Assembly: GCA_016867695.1 (NCBI GenBank)
Contig: VGIY01000010.1
Location: 1-19,517, forward strand
Direction of reading: 5' to 3'
Origin: Candidatus Eiseniibacteriota bacterium
GTDB lineage: Bacteria > Eisenbacteria > RBG-16-71-46 > CAIMUX01 > WJJG01
Length of the DNA: 19,517 bases
Shown here: one piece after another, positions 1 to 7,978 of the stretch
Position numbering within the stretch: position 1 is the first letter of the stretch
How the letters are laid out: each line of letters opens with the position of its first letter
Notes under the pieces: model-generated
Database searches by the model: none
What the model was told of the DNA's origin: nothing
Seen by the model: the letters and a program-made list of their open reading frames with translations, nothing else
Program-made: the position numbers and the translations under genes

Positions 1-86
1 CTGCGAGCGCCGACAGAGAGCATCAGGCATCGACGCGCATCGACTCGGCGGCGCACGACCCCAGCGAGTCATGGAGGGAGTAGGCA

Positions 87-227
87 GTGAAGCGTACCTA
101 TCAGCCCCACAATCGGCGTCGTCGCCGGTCGCACGGCTTCCGCAGGCGCATGCGCACCGCCGACGGGCGCCGCGTTCTCGCCCGGCGTCGCGCGAAGGGG
201 CGCAAGCGGCTGACCGTCTCCGACTAG
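87..227 (+). CDS. rpmH: 50S ribosomal protein L34
   Basis: L34 is a small basic protein of the large ribosomal subunit. The GTG-initiated frame encodes 46 residues beginning MKRTYQPHNRRRRRSHGF and containing RMRTADGRRVLARRRAKGRKRL, the near-invariant L34 pattern (KRTxQP at the start, F.RM.T..GR.VL..RR.KGR..L after it). An excellent purine-rich ribosome site, GGAGGGAG (73-80), lies six bases before the GTG. The C-terminus runs on a little (TVSD), giving 46 residues against the usual 44-46. rnpA follows after 14 bases, the standard rpmH-rnpA pairing. No obvious promoter is visible in the 86 bases before the gene, so the promoter may lie outside the window. The identity is certain; the GTG start is well supported by the ribosome site and by the family N-terminus. 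Confidence 0.96.
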   Translation: MKRTYQPHNRRRRRSHGFRRRMRTADGRRVLARRRAKGRKRLTVSD

Positions 228-241
228 GGCCGGACCGGGCG

Positions 242-631
242 ATGCCCTGGGGCGACGAAGCGCTGAGTTCGACCCAGGCCATCCGCCGGCTGTTCGCTGA
301 AGGGGCTGTCCATCACGGGAGGCTCGTGCTGCTGATCCGGCGGCAGGTCGACGAAGGTCCGCGCCGCGTGCTGTTCGTGGCCAGCCGGAAGACCGGCCAC
401 GCCGTCCGGCGCAACCGTGCGAAGCGTTTGATGCGCGCGGCTTATCAGCGCGTGGCTCCCTGCCTGGCGGAGCGGCCGGTTCACCTGGCCTGGGTCGCGC
501 GCTCCGCTTGCGCGGCGATGAAGATGGAGGATGTGCGCAGAGACATGGAGGGTCTGCTCACGCGCGCCGGGCTCTGGTCGCCGGCCCAGCCGGCGCCGGC
601 CGGTGAGCGCTCTCCTGCGGAAGGCGCGTGA
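242..631 (+). CDS. rnpA: Ribonuclease P protein component
   Basis: RnpA is the protein subunit of RNase P. It binds the catalytic RNA and helps trim the 5' leader of pre-tRNAs. The 129-residue product has the family's order: an N-terminal strand region (STQAIRRLFAEG, equivalent to the usual RxxDFxxVFxxG), a central strand ending LFVASRKTGHA, and the diagnostic arginine-rich helix VRRNRAKRLMRAAYQ, which contains the RNR motif that contacts the RNA. The length is normal (110-140). The reading frame is open far upstream across rpmH, so the start had to be chosen: ATG 242 lies 14 bases after the rpmH stop and gives the expected short N-terminus. Its ribosome site is weak, so it may depend on coupling to rpmH. 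The stop overlaps the yidD start by four bases (GTGA). The C-terminal 15 residues are Pro/Ala-rich and not conserved. Confidence 0.93.
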   Translation: MPWGDEALSSTQAIRRLFAEGAVHHGRLVLLIRRQVDEGPRRVLFVASRKTGHAVRRNRAKRLMRAAYQRVAPCLAERPVHLAWVARSACAAMKMEDVRRDMEGLLTRAGLWSPAQPAPAGERSPAEGA

Positions 632-909
632 GCGAGCGAACGGACCGGAGCGCCCCGCGGCGCGGCTGGAGCGCGTTGTTGAACAGGACTCATCAAGCCC
701 AGGTCGCGATCCTGGTCTTCCTGATAACCCTGTACAGGCGGATGATCTCGCCGCTGCTGCCCCCCAGTTGCCGCTATGAGCCGAGCTGCTCGGAGTACGC
801 GCGGCAGGCTCTGCGCAGGCATGGCCTCTGGCGGGGCGGACGCCTGGCGGTCCTGCGCCTCCTGCGCTGCCAGCCCTTCGGCGCCGGCGGCTTCGATCCG
901 GTCCCCTGA
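628..909 (+). CDS. yidD: Membrane protein insertion efficiency factor YidD
   Basis: YidD is a small inner-membrane-associated protein that helps YidC insert membrane proteins. The 93-residue product carries the whole family signature: LYRRMISPLLPPSCRYEPSC, then SEYA, a basic amphipathic stretch, and RLLRCQPFGAGGFDPVP at the very end. The three conserved cysteines (CRYEPSC and LLRC) are present. The first 25 residues are a variable extension rich in Arg and Ser. GTG 628 overlaps the rnpA stop as GTGA, which argues for translational coupling. The gene lies between rnpA and yidC, the usual neighbourhood. A 144-base gap with strong inverted repeats separates it from yidC. An overlapping open frame on the same strand (from 776) is low-complexity and was not called. 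Confidence 0.95.
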   Translation: MSERTDRSAPRRGWSALLNRTHQAQVAILVFLITLYRRMISPLLPPSCRYEPSCSEYARQALRRHGLWRGGRLAVLRLLRCQPFGAGGFDPVP

Positions 910-917
910 ACCCGCGC

Positions 918-1010
918 GCCGGCGGGCCGCGCCGCCGGCCTGCGGCCGCAGCTCCGGCCGCGGCGAGGGGGGGATCGGCCGGATGCGCGGCGGGCGCGCG
1001 GCCGCAGGCC
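918..1010 (+). promoter_or_regulatory. Overlapping inverted repeats between yidD and yidC (possible attenuator or RNA switch)
   Basis: Two stem-loops that share bases can be drawn here. The first pairs 918-925 with 932-939 (8 bp, six-base loop). The second pairs 937-949 with 998-1010, a perfect 13-bp inverted repeat. Because 937-939 belongs to both, the two structures compete. No T-tract follows, so this is not a standard terminator. It lies in the untranslated gap upstream of yidC, so a role in transcript processing or in controlling yidC is conceivable. The repeats are directly visible; the function is inference, and the very high GC content raises the chance of accidental pairing. Confidence 0.35.
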
Positions 1011-1053
1011 TTCTCGCGTCGGAGACCGGCGCAAACGAGCAGGATTGCCGAGC

Positions 1054-2922
1054 ATGTCACAGAGCAACTTCGGGGGATTCGACCGGCGCACCCTGATGGC
1101 GTTCGGGTTGATGATCCTCGTCTGGATCCTCTTCACCCAGTTCTTCATGCCCAAGCCGGCGCCACGCGGCACGGCGGCGACCGGCGAGCCGGCCCCCGCG
1201 GAGCCGGCGCCGTCGGAGCGTGTCGAGTCGCCCGCGCCCGCGGGCCGGACCGCGCGCCCCCCCTCGGGGGCCGAGGGGACCGTGGCGTCGGCCGGGGCGG
1301 CGACTCCGGCCGAAGGGGCCTGGTGGCTCGAGAACGACCTGCCCGCCGAGGAGCGGGAGATCGTCGTCCAGGGTGATCGCTTCCGGGCCGTCTTCTCCGC
1401 GCGGGGCGCCCAGTTGCGGTCCTGGGCCCTGGAGGGCTTCACGGACAGCCACGGCGAGCCCGTGGACCTCGTCTCGCCTCAGGGGCCGGGCGCCCTCGGC
1501 CTGCGCGTGGAGGGGGGCGGGCGGGCGATCTGGCTCGAGGAGACGCTGTTCCGGCTGGAAGAGGACAGCTCAGGGAACCGGGGCGAGCGGCGGCTGCGCT
1601 TCGTGGCCGAGGGCCTGCTCGTGCAGGAGGGGGGCGGCGCAGGCGCCGCCATCGAGGAAGAGGCTGCGCGCGTCCGGGTGGAGCGCATCTACACGCTCGA
1701 CCGCGCGCGCTACGACTTCGGAATGGAGGTGATCGTTCAGGGAATCGCAAACCCGCGCCAGGACCAGCAGCTCGTGCTGGCCTGGGAGGATGGCATTCCG
1801 AGCCTGGAGACCCAGCGCGACCTCGATCGGCGCGCCAAGGCGGCGGTCGTGCAGCTGGCGGAGAGCTTCATCAAGGACGGCTACGGCGGCTCCGGCTTCG
1901 GCTGCCAGTGCGGAGGGGGGCGGGCCGAGCAGGGGGGAGAGAGGATCTACCAGGGCATGCTCCGCTGGGCGGGCGTGCGCGGCAAGTACTTCGCCGGGCT
2001 GCTGATCCCCGAGGAGGAGCGCGAGGCGACCGTCGTCGCCCATTCGGAGCCGCAGGTGGGCGAGGTCGGCCTGCGGGTGGTCCAGCCGCTGGCCTTCGAC
2101 GGCCGCACGGTGCAGCGCTACACGGTCTACGCGGGGCCGATCGACTACCGCGTGCTGCGCGAGCTGGACCAGCGCGTCGGCGGGGGAGCGACCCGCATCG
2201 TCGATTTCGGCGGCTCGCTGATCGCCCCGATCAGCAAGGCGACCCACTGGTTCATGGTCACCGCGGCCAAGGTCGTGCCCAACTACGGCCTGGTGATCTT
2301 CCTGCTGGCCGCCGCCGTCCGCCTGATCTTCCACCCGCTCAACGTCAAGGCGCTGCAATCGCAGCGCAAGCTGCAGGCGCTGAAGCCGCTGCTCGACGAG
2401 ATCAACCGCAAGTACAAGGCCAGCCCCGAGCAGCGCACCAAGAAGACGATGGAGCTGCACAAGCAGCACGGGGTCAATCCCCTCGGCGGATGTCTGCCCC
2501 TGCTCGTGCAGATGCCGGTGATCTACGCCTTGTACAATGTGCTGATGAACGCCATCGAGCTGCGCAAGGCCCCCTTCGCGCTGTGGATGCGGGATCTATC
2601 GGCTCCCGACACGGTCGGCCACGCGTTCGGGATCCCGATCAACATCCTGCCGCTGCTGATGGCGGCAACCATGTTCTGGCAGCAGAAGCTGACTCCCACC
2701 GACCCGCGGCAGGCGCCGATGCTGGTGCTCATGCCGCTGATGATGGTCTTCTTCTTCTACGGGCTCCCGTCGGGGCTGGTCCTCTACTGGACCCTGACGA
2801 ATCTCTTCGCGGTGGTGCAGCAGATGCGCATGAAGCCGCTGGTTCTGCCGGTCGCCAGCACCGGGCCGGAGAGCCAGCCGGAGACCGCGCGCTTCGGCCG
2901 CAAGCGCGCAACGCAGGCCTAG
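1054..2922 (+). CDS. yidC: Membrane protein insertase YidC (group 1, Gram-negative type)
   Basis: YidC inserts and folds inner-membrane proteins, alone or with SecYEG. The 622-residue product has an N-terminal membrane segment (about residues 13-32), an Ala/Pro-rich linker, a large periplasmic domain (about 80-390) and the YidC/Oxa1 core (about 398-600). Core hallmarks are LLAAAVRLIFHPL, with the conserved groove arginine near residue 423, then VNPLGGCLPLLVQMPVIYALY, APFALWMRDLS, and FFFYGLPSGLVLYWTLTNL. It ends in a basic tail (FGRKRATQA). ATG 1054 was preferred to an in-frame TTG at 1045 because the AGCAGGA ribosome site sits about ten bases before the ATG. One periplasmic loop is Gly-rich and contains a CQC motif (residues 284-286), which is unusual. 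The position after yidD and before jag is canonical. Identity is certain. Confidence 0.97.
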   Translation: MSQSNFGGFDRRTLMAFGLMILVWILFTQFFMPKPAPRGTAATGEPAPAEPAPSERVESPAPAGRTARPPSGAEGTVASAGAATPAEGAWWLENDLPAEEREIVVQGDRFRAVFSARGAQLRSWALEGFTDSHGEPVDLVSPQGPGALGLRVEGGGRAIWLEETLFRLEEDSSGNRGERRLRFVAEGLLVQEGGGAGAAIEEEAARVRVERIYTLDRARYDFGMEVIVQGIANPRQDQQLVLAWEDGIPSLETQRDLDRRAKAAVVQLAESFIKDGYGGSGFGCQCGGGRAEQGGERIYQGMLRWAGVRGKYFAGLLIPEEEREATVVAHSEPQVGEVGLRVVQPLAFDGRTVQRYTVYAGPIDYRVLRELDQRVGGGATRIVDFGGSLIAPISKATHWFMVTAAKVVPNYGLVIFLLAAAVRLIFHPLNVKALQSQRKLQALKPLLDEINRKYKASPEQRTKKTMELHKQHGVNPLGGCLPLLVQMPVIYALYNVLMNAIELRKAPFALWMRDLSAPDTVGHAFGIPINILPLLMAATMFWQQKLTPTDPRQAPMLVLMPLMMVFFFYGLPSGLVLYWTLTNLFAVVQQMRMKPLVLPVASTGPESQPETARFGRKRATQA

Positions 2923-2980
2923 GGCCGTAACGCCCGGCCGGCGGCGGAGTAGGGACAGAGTGAAGGAAGGAAACGACGCG

Positions 2981-4258
2981 ATGAATCAAGACACGCTGGA
3001 CGAGGTCTTCTGTGAAGGCCGCAATGTCGAGGAGGCGCTCCAGGCCGCCTGCGACAAGCTGAACACGACGCCCAACCAGGTCGAGCACGAGGTCGTCCGC
3101 GAGGGCAGCAACGGGGGCGTGCTCGCGTTCCTGAAGGGGCGCACGACCCGGATCCGGGTCTGGAAGAAGTCGGCGGGGCAGGTCCGCCTGACCGAGACGC
3201 TGCGCGGCCTCTTCAAGCACCTCGAGTTCGTCAGCGACTTCAAGGTCACCCAGGCCGAGGATGCCTTCGAGGTGGCCATCGACACGGAGGGGGCCGATGG
3301 CCTGCTGATCGGGCGCGGCGGCGAGACGCTGGCCGCCCTGCAGCACCTGATCGCGCGCATGGCTTCGCGGATCGACGAGAACATGCGCGTCCGCGTGGAT
3401 GTGGCCGGATACCGCAAGCGCCGCCAGGAGCAGCTGCGCAAGATGGCCCTCGAGATGGCCGAGAAGGCGCACGCCGGCGGGCGCGAAGTGCTGACCGAGG
3501 CGCTGCCGGCCGACGAGCGCCGGATCGTGCACCTGGCGCTGAGCGAGGACGGGCGCGTCGAGACCCACGCGCTCGGGGACGGGCTGACCAAGCGCATCGC
3601 CGTCGCCCCCGTCGGGGGAGCTGCGCGGGGAACGGCCCAGGGCGAGTCCCGAGGCGCGGAGCGCGGCCGAGGGACCCATGGATCCGGCCGCGGAGGGCGG
3701 CCGGCACGCGACGAGGAGGGGTCCGGATCGAGACCCTCCGAGGGGAGAGCCTCGGGGCAGTCTCGCGGCCACTCGGGCAGAGGCCACGCGGGCCCGGGCG
3801 CGCCTCCGCGCGAGCGCCGGTCCGGGGGGAGCGACTCCCCGCGCGGCAGGGAGCGCGGCCGGCGCGGCCGGGGTGCGGGCGTCGCGGAGCCGGCGCGGGC
3901 GAGCGGGCGAGGCCACGCCGCCGACGGGCCGGCGCGCCCGCGCGAGCGGGGAGAAGAGGGCCGGGAGCCGATGCCCGTGCGCGACCGCGACGGTGAGGCG
4001 AGAGAGCGCATGACGGCACGCGGGCCGGAGTCGGCGGTCCCCGATCCGATCCGGACACCGGAGCAGGACGGGGCCGGGAATCGCGCCGGCGCGCTGAAGC
4101 CGGTCGAGGACTCCTACTTCAAGATCCCGGAGAGCATCGGACTGATCAGCAGTCCCTCGCGCCAGGCCGAGGCGGGCGCCGACGCCGACGAGACCGGCGC
4201 GGATGAGCCCCGCACCTTCGGCCGGAGGCCGCGAGCCGCCCGCGGCCGGAGGCGCTGA
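2981..4258 (+). CDS. jag: Jag/KhpB-type RNA-binding protein with long Arg/Gly-rich tail
   Basis: Jag (KhpB/EloR) proteins bind RNA and, in Gram-positive bacteria, act in cell elongation and division control. Three domains are visible in the 425-residue product: Jag-N (about 1-60, with EGRNVEEALQAACDKL and GGVLAFLKGR), a KH domain (about 70-150, with the GxxG-type loop LLIGRGGETLAALQHL) and an R3H domain (about 150-212, with the RxxxH core ERRIVHLAL). From about residue 213 to the end there is a low-complexity tail dominated by Arg, Gly, Ser, Glu and Pro. It roughly doubles the usual 200-250-residue length and closes in a basic RRPRAARGRRR run. ATG 2981 was chosen because AAGGAAGGA (2963-2971) precedes it at normal spacing; GTG 2960 is an in-frame alternative. 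It follows yidC, as in many genomes. The domain identity is firm; the tail's role is unknown. Confidence 0.92.
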   Translation: MNQDTLDEVFCEGRNVEEALQAACDKLNTTPNQVEHEVVREGSNGGVLAFLKGRTTRIRVWKKSAGQVRLTETLRGLFKHLEFVSDFKVTQAEDAFEVAIDTEGADGLLIGRGGETLAALQHLIARMASRIDENMRVRVDVAGYRKRRQEQLRKMALEMAEKAHAGGREVLTEALPADERRIVHLALSEDGRVETHALGDGLTKRIAVAPVGGAARGTAQGESRGAERGRGTHGSGRGGRPARDEEGSGSRPSEGRASGQSRGHSGRGHAGPGAPPRERRSGGSDSPRGRERGRRGRGAGVAEPARASGRGHAADGPARPRERGEEGREPMPVRDRDGEARERMTARGPESAVPDPIRTPEQDGAGNRAGALKPVEDSYFKIPESIGLISSPSRQAEAGADADETGADEPRTFGRRPRAARGRRR

Positions 4259-4302
4259 TCGACTGCCCTGCGCCCCGCGCGGGCGCGGGCGCTGGATTGG
4301 TC

Positions 4303-5859
4303 ATGCACGCCGAGACGATCGCAGCCCAGGCCACGGCGGCCGGGCCGGCCGCCCTGGCGATCATCCGGTTGTCCGGTAAAGAGGCGATCCCGCTGGCGGA
4401 TCGCCTCTTCGCTCCCGCCGGACGGCTGGCGAGCCTGCCCGGGCGCACCTGCGCGGTCGGCTTCCTGCGGGACGGCGATGAGGCCATCGACCAGGTCGTG
4501 GCCACGGTCTTCCGCGCGCCGCACTCCTACACCGGGGAGGACATGGTCGAGATCGCCTGCCACGGAGGAGAGCAGGCGCCGAGACGGGTGCTCGACCTGA
4601 TCCTGCGCTCCGGCCGGGCGCGATTGGCGCGCCCCGGGGAGTTCACGCTGCGCGCCTTCCTCAACGGCAGGATCGACCTCGCCCAGGCCGAGGCCGTCGA
4701 GGCCCTGATTCGAGCCCGCTCCGCGGCGGGCGCCGCCGCGGCGGTGCGCGTCCTGCGCGGAGACCTGAGCCGCGCGCTGCGCCGCATCCTCTCCGGCCTG
4801 ACCGAGTCGCTCGCCCGGATCGAGGCGGAGCTGGATGTCCAGGAGGATGGCGCCCCCGATGTCCTCGCGCCCGGGGGGCCCGGGTCCCGGAGCGCGGCGG
4901 AGACCGTTCGCACGCTGGCCCGCGAGGAGGAGCGCCTGCGGCGCCTGCTGGCTGCCGGTCGCGGCGCGGCCCGACAGGAAGAGGGGCTGCGCGTCGTGCT
5001 GGCCGGGCGCCCGAACGCCGGCAAGTCGTCGCTGTTCAACGCGCTCCTGGCGCGGGAGCGGGCCATCGTTTCGCCCCACCCGTCGACGACGCGCGATGTC
5101 CTCGAGGCCGCCGTGGAGTGGGACGGCCTCTCGATCAGACTGCTCGACACGGCGGGGGTGAGCGGCTCCGCGGGAGCGCCCGTCGCGGCGGGGTTGTGCG
5201 GCGCGCTGGCCGACCTCGACCTCGAGGGCATGCGCCGCGCTCGAGAAGAGATCGCCTCGGCCGCGCTCGTCGTGCACGTCGTCGATGTCGCCGCGCTCGA
5301 TCCTGCGCAGGCCGCCGCCGACGGGGAAGCACTCGCCCCTTCCGGGCGCCGGCTGACGGCCCTGCACAAGTGGGACCTGCCGGTCCCGGCCGACTGGCGG
5401 GCGATCGCCGAGGAGCGGGGGCCCCGCGCGCCGTTCGCCGCAAAGGACGCGGCGTCCGACGCGCGGGGGAGAGCAGGCCGGCCGCCGGGCGGCCCCCGGC
5501 GCCGGCCCGCGATCCGGCCGTCGCTCGACGCGCGGCAGGGCATCGCGGCCGGCATCCCCTCGTCGGTCGTCGGAGAGCCGGGGACCGACGCCCTGCGGGC
5601 GGGCATCGTCGCGCGGCTGTGCGCCGACGGGGCGGGGATCGAAGAGGCGGCGCTGGCGGGCGATCGACAGAGGCGCCTGCTGGAGGAGGCGGCCACGGGC
5701 GTGGCCCGCGCTCGCGGGCTGCTGCTCGACGGGGCGGGCGGCGAGTTGGCCGCCTTCGAGCTGCGCCGCGGCATGGACGGGCTGGCGGAGCTGCTCGGGG
5801 AGCGGGTCGGGCCGCGGATCCTGGATGAGATCTTCGCGAGGTTCTGCGTTGGCAAGTGA
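4303..5859 (+). CDS. mnmE: tRNA modification GTPase MnmE
   Basis: MnmE, with MnmG, installs the (carboxymethyl)aminomethyl group on U34 of certain tRNAs. The 518-residue product has the N-terminal folate-binding domain (ETIAAQATAAGPAALAIIRLSG, then HSYTGEDMVEIACHGG and RPGEFTLRAFLNGRIDLAQAEAV), the helical domain with an embedded GTPase, and the C-terminal FCVGK that carries the catalytic cysteine. GTPase motifs are G1 GRPNAGKS (235-242), a G2-like STTRDV and G3 DTAG (282-285). The G4 motif reads HKWD (355-358) instead of NKxD, a change at the guanine-recognising asparagine. An extra Arg/Gly/Pro-rich linker (about 375-410) follows. ATG 4303 matches the family N-terminus; TTG 4297 is the alternative, and neither has a strong ribosome site. 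The stop overlaps mnmG. Confidence 0.95.
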   Translation: MHAETIAAQATAAGPAALAIIRLSGKEAIPLADRLFAPAGRLASLPGRTCAVGFLRDGDEAIDQVVATVFRAPHSYTGEDMVEIACHGGEQAPRRVLDLILRSGRARLARPGEFTLRAFLNGRIDLAQAEAVEALIRARSAAGAAAAVRVLRGDLSRALRRILSGLTESLARIEAELDVQEDGAPDVLAPGGPGSRSAAETVRTLAREEERLRRLLAAGRGAARQEEGLRVVLAGRPNAGKSSLFNALLARERAIVSPHPSTTRDVLEAAVEWDGLSIRLLDTAGVSGSAGAPVAAGLCGALADLDLEGMRRAREEIASAALVVHVVDVAALDPAQAAADGEALAPSGRRLTALHKWDLPVPADWRAIAEERGPRAPFAAKDAASDARGRAGRPPGGPRRRPAIRPSLDARQGIAAGIPSSVVGEPGTDALRAGIVARLCADGAGIEEAALAGDRQRRLLEEAATGVARARGLLLDGAGGELAAFELRRGMDGLAELLGERVGPRILDEIFARFCVGK

Positions 5860-7978
5860 GCGAGCGAACCGCTCCGGACTCCCGCGACGCGTCGATGCGG
5901 TCGTCGTCGGCGGGGGGCACGCGGGCATCGAGGCGGCCTGGGGCCTCTGCCGTCGCGGCCACGCGGTCGCGCTGGTGACCTTCGACGCCGCCGCCCTGGC
6001 GCGCATGTCCTGCAACCCGTCGATCGGCGGCCCGGCCAAGGGGCAGCTCGCGCGCGAGATCGATGCCCTGGGCGGCCTCATGGGGCGCCTGATCGACCGC
6101 GCGGGAATCCACTTCCGCATGCTCAACCGCGGCAAGGGGCCGGCTGTGCGCGCTCCCCGCGCACAAGCGGACCGGGCCGCGTACGCGGCCGAGGCGCGCG
6201 CGGCCATGGATCGCCTCTCCGGGCTGTGGCTGCTGGAGGCCGAGGCGCTCGAGATCGTCACCGAGACGGCGCCCGGGCGCCCGCCCCGGGTGCTCGGCGT
6301 CCGTCTGGGTCCGGTCGACTGGTCGCGTGTGCTGCCCGGAGCGGCCCACTCCATGGGCGCGACCCGGAGCCCGGGAGGCGGCGAGGCGGGAGATCCGGTC
6401 CGGAGCGAACCCCGCGCTGCGGGCGATGACGCGCCTCGCCGCGCAATGCCGTCGCCGGGTGCGGCGACGCGGCGGCTGCGGGAGCCCGCCGAGCTGGAGG
6501 CGAGAGCGGTGATCCTGACCACGGGGACCTTCCTGGGCGGGAAGCTCTTCACCGGCATGGAGGATCGATCCGGGGGGCGCCGCGGGGAGCCGGCGGCGGA
6601 ATCGCTCGCCGCCTGCCTGCTCCGCATGGGCCTGAGGATGGGGCGGCTGAAGACCGGGACGCCGCCGCGCCTGCGCCGGGACTCGATCGACTGGAACGGC
6701 CTCGTCCCCCAGCCGGGGGACGAGCCGCCGCCGCGCTTCTCCTTCTACGAGACCTCTCCGGTCCGTAATCGGGCGCTCTGCCACGCGACGCGCACCAACG
6801 AGAGGACCCACGGAGTCATCCGCGGCGCGTTGGACCGCTCGCCGCTCTTCGGCGGGCTGATCCGCGGCGTCGGGCCGCGCTACTGCCCGTCGATCGAGGA
6901 CAAGGTCGTGCGCTTCCCCGAGAGGGAGAGTCATCAGGTCTTCCTCGAACCCGAAGGCCTCGACAGCGACGAGGTCTATCCCAACGGCGTCTCGACCTCG
7001 CTGCCCGAAGATGTACAAGTTAGATTCCTGCACACCCTGCGCGGTCTCGAGGAGGCGGTCGTCGTTCATCCCGGGTACGCCGTGGAGTATGACTTCCTGC
7101 ACACTTCGCAGCTCGACGAGGCGCTGCGGGTGCGTCCTGTCGAGGGCCTCTTCGCCGCCGGGCAGATCAACGGAACCTCCGGCTACGAGGAAGCGGCGGC
7201 GCAGGGGTTGATCGCGGGCCTGCAGGCGAGCGCTCAGCTGGAGGGGATTGCGCCGCTGTGCTTGCGTCGCAGCGACGCCTACATCGGCGTGCTGATCGAC
7301 GACCTGGTGACGAAGGTGCCGGAAGAGCCTTATCGCATGTTCACCTCGCAGTCGGAGTATCGCCTGCTCCTGCGCCAGGACAACGCCGACCGGCGGCTGA
7401 GTGCTCTCGGGCTGTCCTGGGGGCTCCTGTCGCCCGAGGAGCACCGTCGCGCGGCCGAACGCTGGGCGAGCACGGAAACGGAGAGGGGGCGGCTGCGGGC
7501 GACGCGACTGACGCGCGCGGCGCTGCGCCGCTGGCCGCCGGCATCGGGCCAGGCGCGAGCGGAGCAGCGCGGCGCGCCGCTGGCTGAAGGCGATGTGGGG
7601 CGCAGCTACGAGGAGCTGCTTCGCCGGCCCGCGGTCACGATGGACACGCTGGCCAAAGCGGGCTATCGCTCGCAGGTGAGCGCGTCGGAAGCGGCCACGC
7701 TGGAGGCCGACATCAAGTACGCCGGCTACATCGAGAGGCTCGCCAAGGAGATCGAAGAGAGGCGGGCGTTGGAAGAAGCGGTCATCCCGATCGAGCTCCT
7801 CGACGAACCCCCGCCTTCCCTCTCGCGAGAGGCCATGGATCGCCTGCGGCAGCACCGCCCGCGAACGCTCGGCCAGGCCGCGCGTCTCCCCGGCGTGGGC
7901 CCCTGCGACGTGTCGATTCTCACGATCGGGATCAGGAGAGCGGCGGCACTCGCCCTCTCCGGGCGGACGACCGGATGA
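5849..7978 (+). CDS. mnmG: tRNA uridine-5-carboxymethylaminomethyl modification enzyme MnmG (GidA)
   Basis: MnmG is the FAD-dependent partner of MnmE in U34 modification of tRNA. The 709-residue product shows the FAD-binding motif VVVGGGHAGIEAA (about 18-30), then CNPSIGGPAKGQLAREIDALGG, LNRGKGPAVRAPRAQADRAAY, LTTGTFLGGKLF, GRLKTGTPPRL, YCPSIEDKVVRFPERESHQVF and AAGQINGTSGYEEAAAQG, all diagnostic. It is longer than the usual 620-650 because of about 60 extra low-complexity residues (about 154-214) just before the LTTGTF strand, plus a smaller insert in the C-terminal helical region. TTG 5849 is chosen because GAGG (5838-5841) precedes it at good spacing and gives an 11-base overlap with mnmE. 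ATG 5825 is an in-frame alternative that would add eight residues. The stop overlaps the rsmG start (ATGA). Confidence 0.95.
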   Translation: MASERANRSGLPRRVDAVVVGGGHAGIEAAWGLCRRGHAVALVTFDAAALARMSCNPSIGGPAKGQLAREIDALGGLMGRLIDRAGIHFRMLNRGKGPAVRAPRAQADRAAYAAEARAAMDRLSGLWLLEAEALEIVTETAPGRPPRVLGVRLGPVDWSRVLPGAAHSMGATRSPGGGEAGDPVRSEPRAAGDDAPRRAMPSPGAATRRLREPAELEARAVILTTGTFLGGKLFTGMEDRSGGRRGEPAAESLAACLLRMGLRMGRLKTGTPPRLRRDSIDWNGLVPQPGDEPPPRFSFYETSPVRNRALCHATRTNERTHGVIRGALDRSPLFGGLIRGVGPRYCPSIEDKVVRFPERESHQVFLEPEGLDSDEVYPNGVSTSLPEDVQVRFLHTLRGLEEAVVVHPGYAVEYDFLHTSQLDEALRVRPVEGLFAAGQINGTSGYEEAAAQGLIAGLQASAQLEGIAPLCLRRSDAYIGVLIDDLVTKVPEEPYRMFTSQSEYRLLLRQDNADRRLSALGLSWGLLSPEEHRRAAERWASTETERGRLRATRLTRAALRRWPPASGQARAEQRGAPLAEGDVGRSYEELLRRPAVTMDTLAKAGYRSQVSASEAATLEADIKYAGYIERLAKEIEERRALEEAVIPIELLDEPPPSLSREAMDRLRQHRPRTLGQAARLPGVGPCDVSILTIGIRRAAALALSGRTTG

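Noticed and set aside
776..1096. 106-codon plus-strand frame overlapping yidD and yidC
   Set aside because: Overlaps two firm genes, low-complexity Ala/Arg/Gly content, no family resemblance.
4114..6627. Very long minus-strand open frame (837 codons) opposite jag, mnmE and mnmG
   Set aside because: High-GC shadow: composition is Arg/Pro/Ser/Ala-rich with no domain, and it lies antisense to three certain genes.
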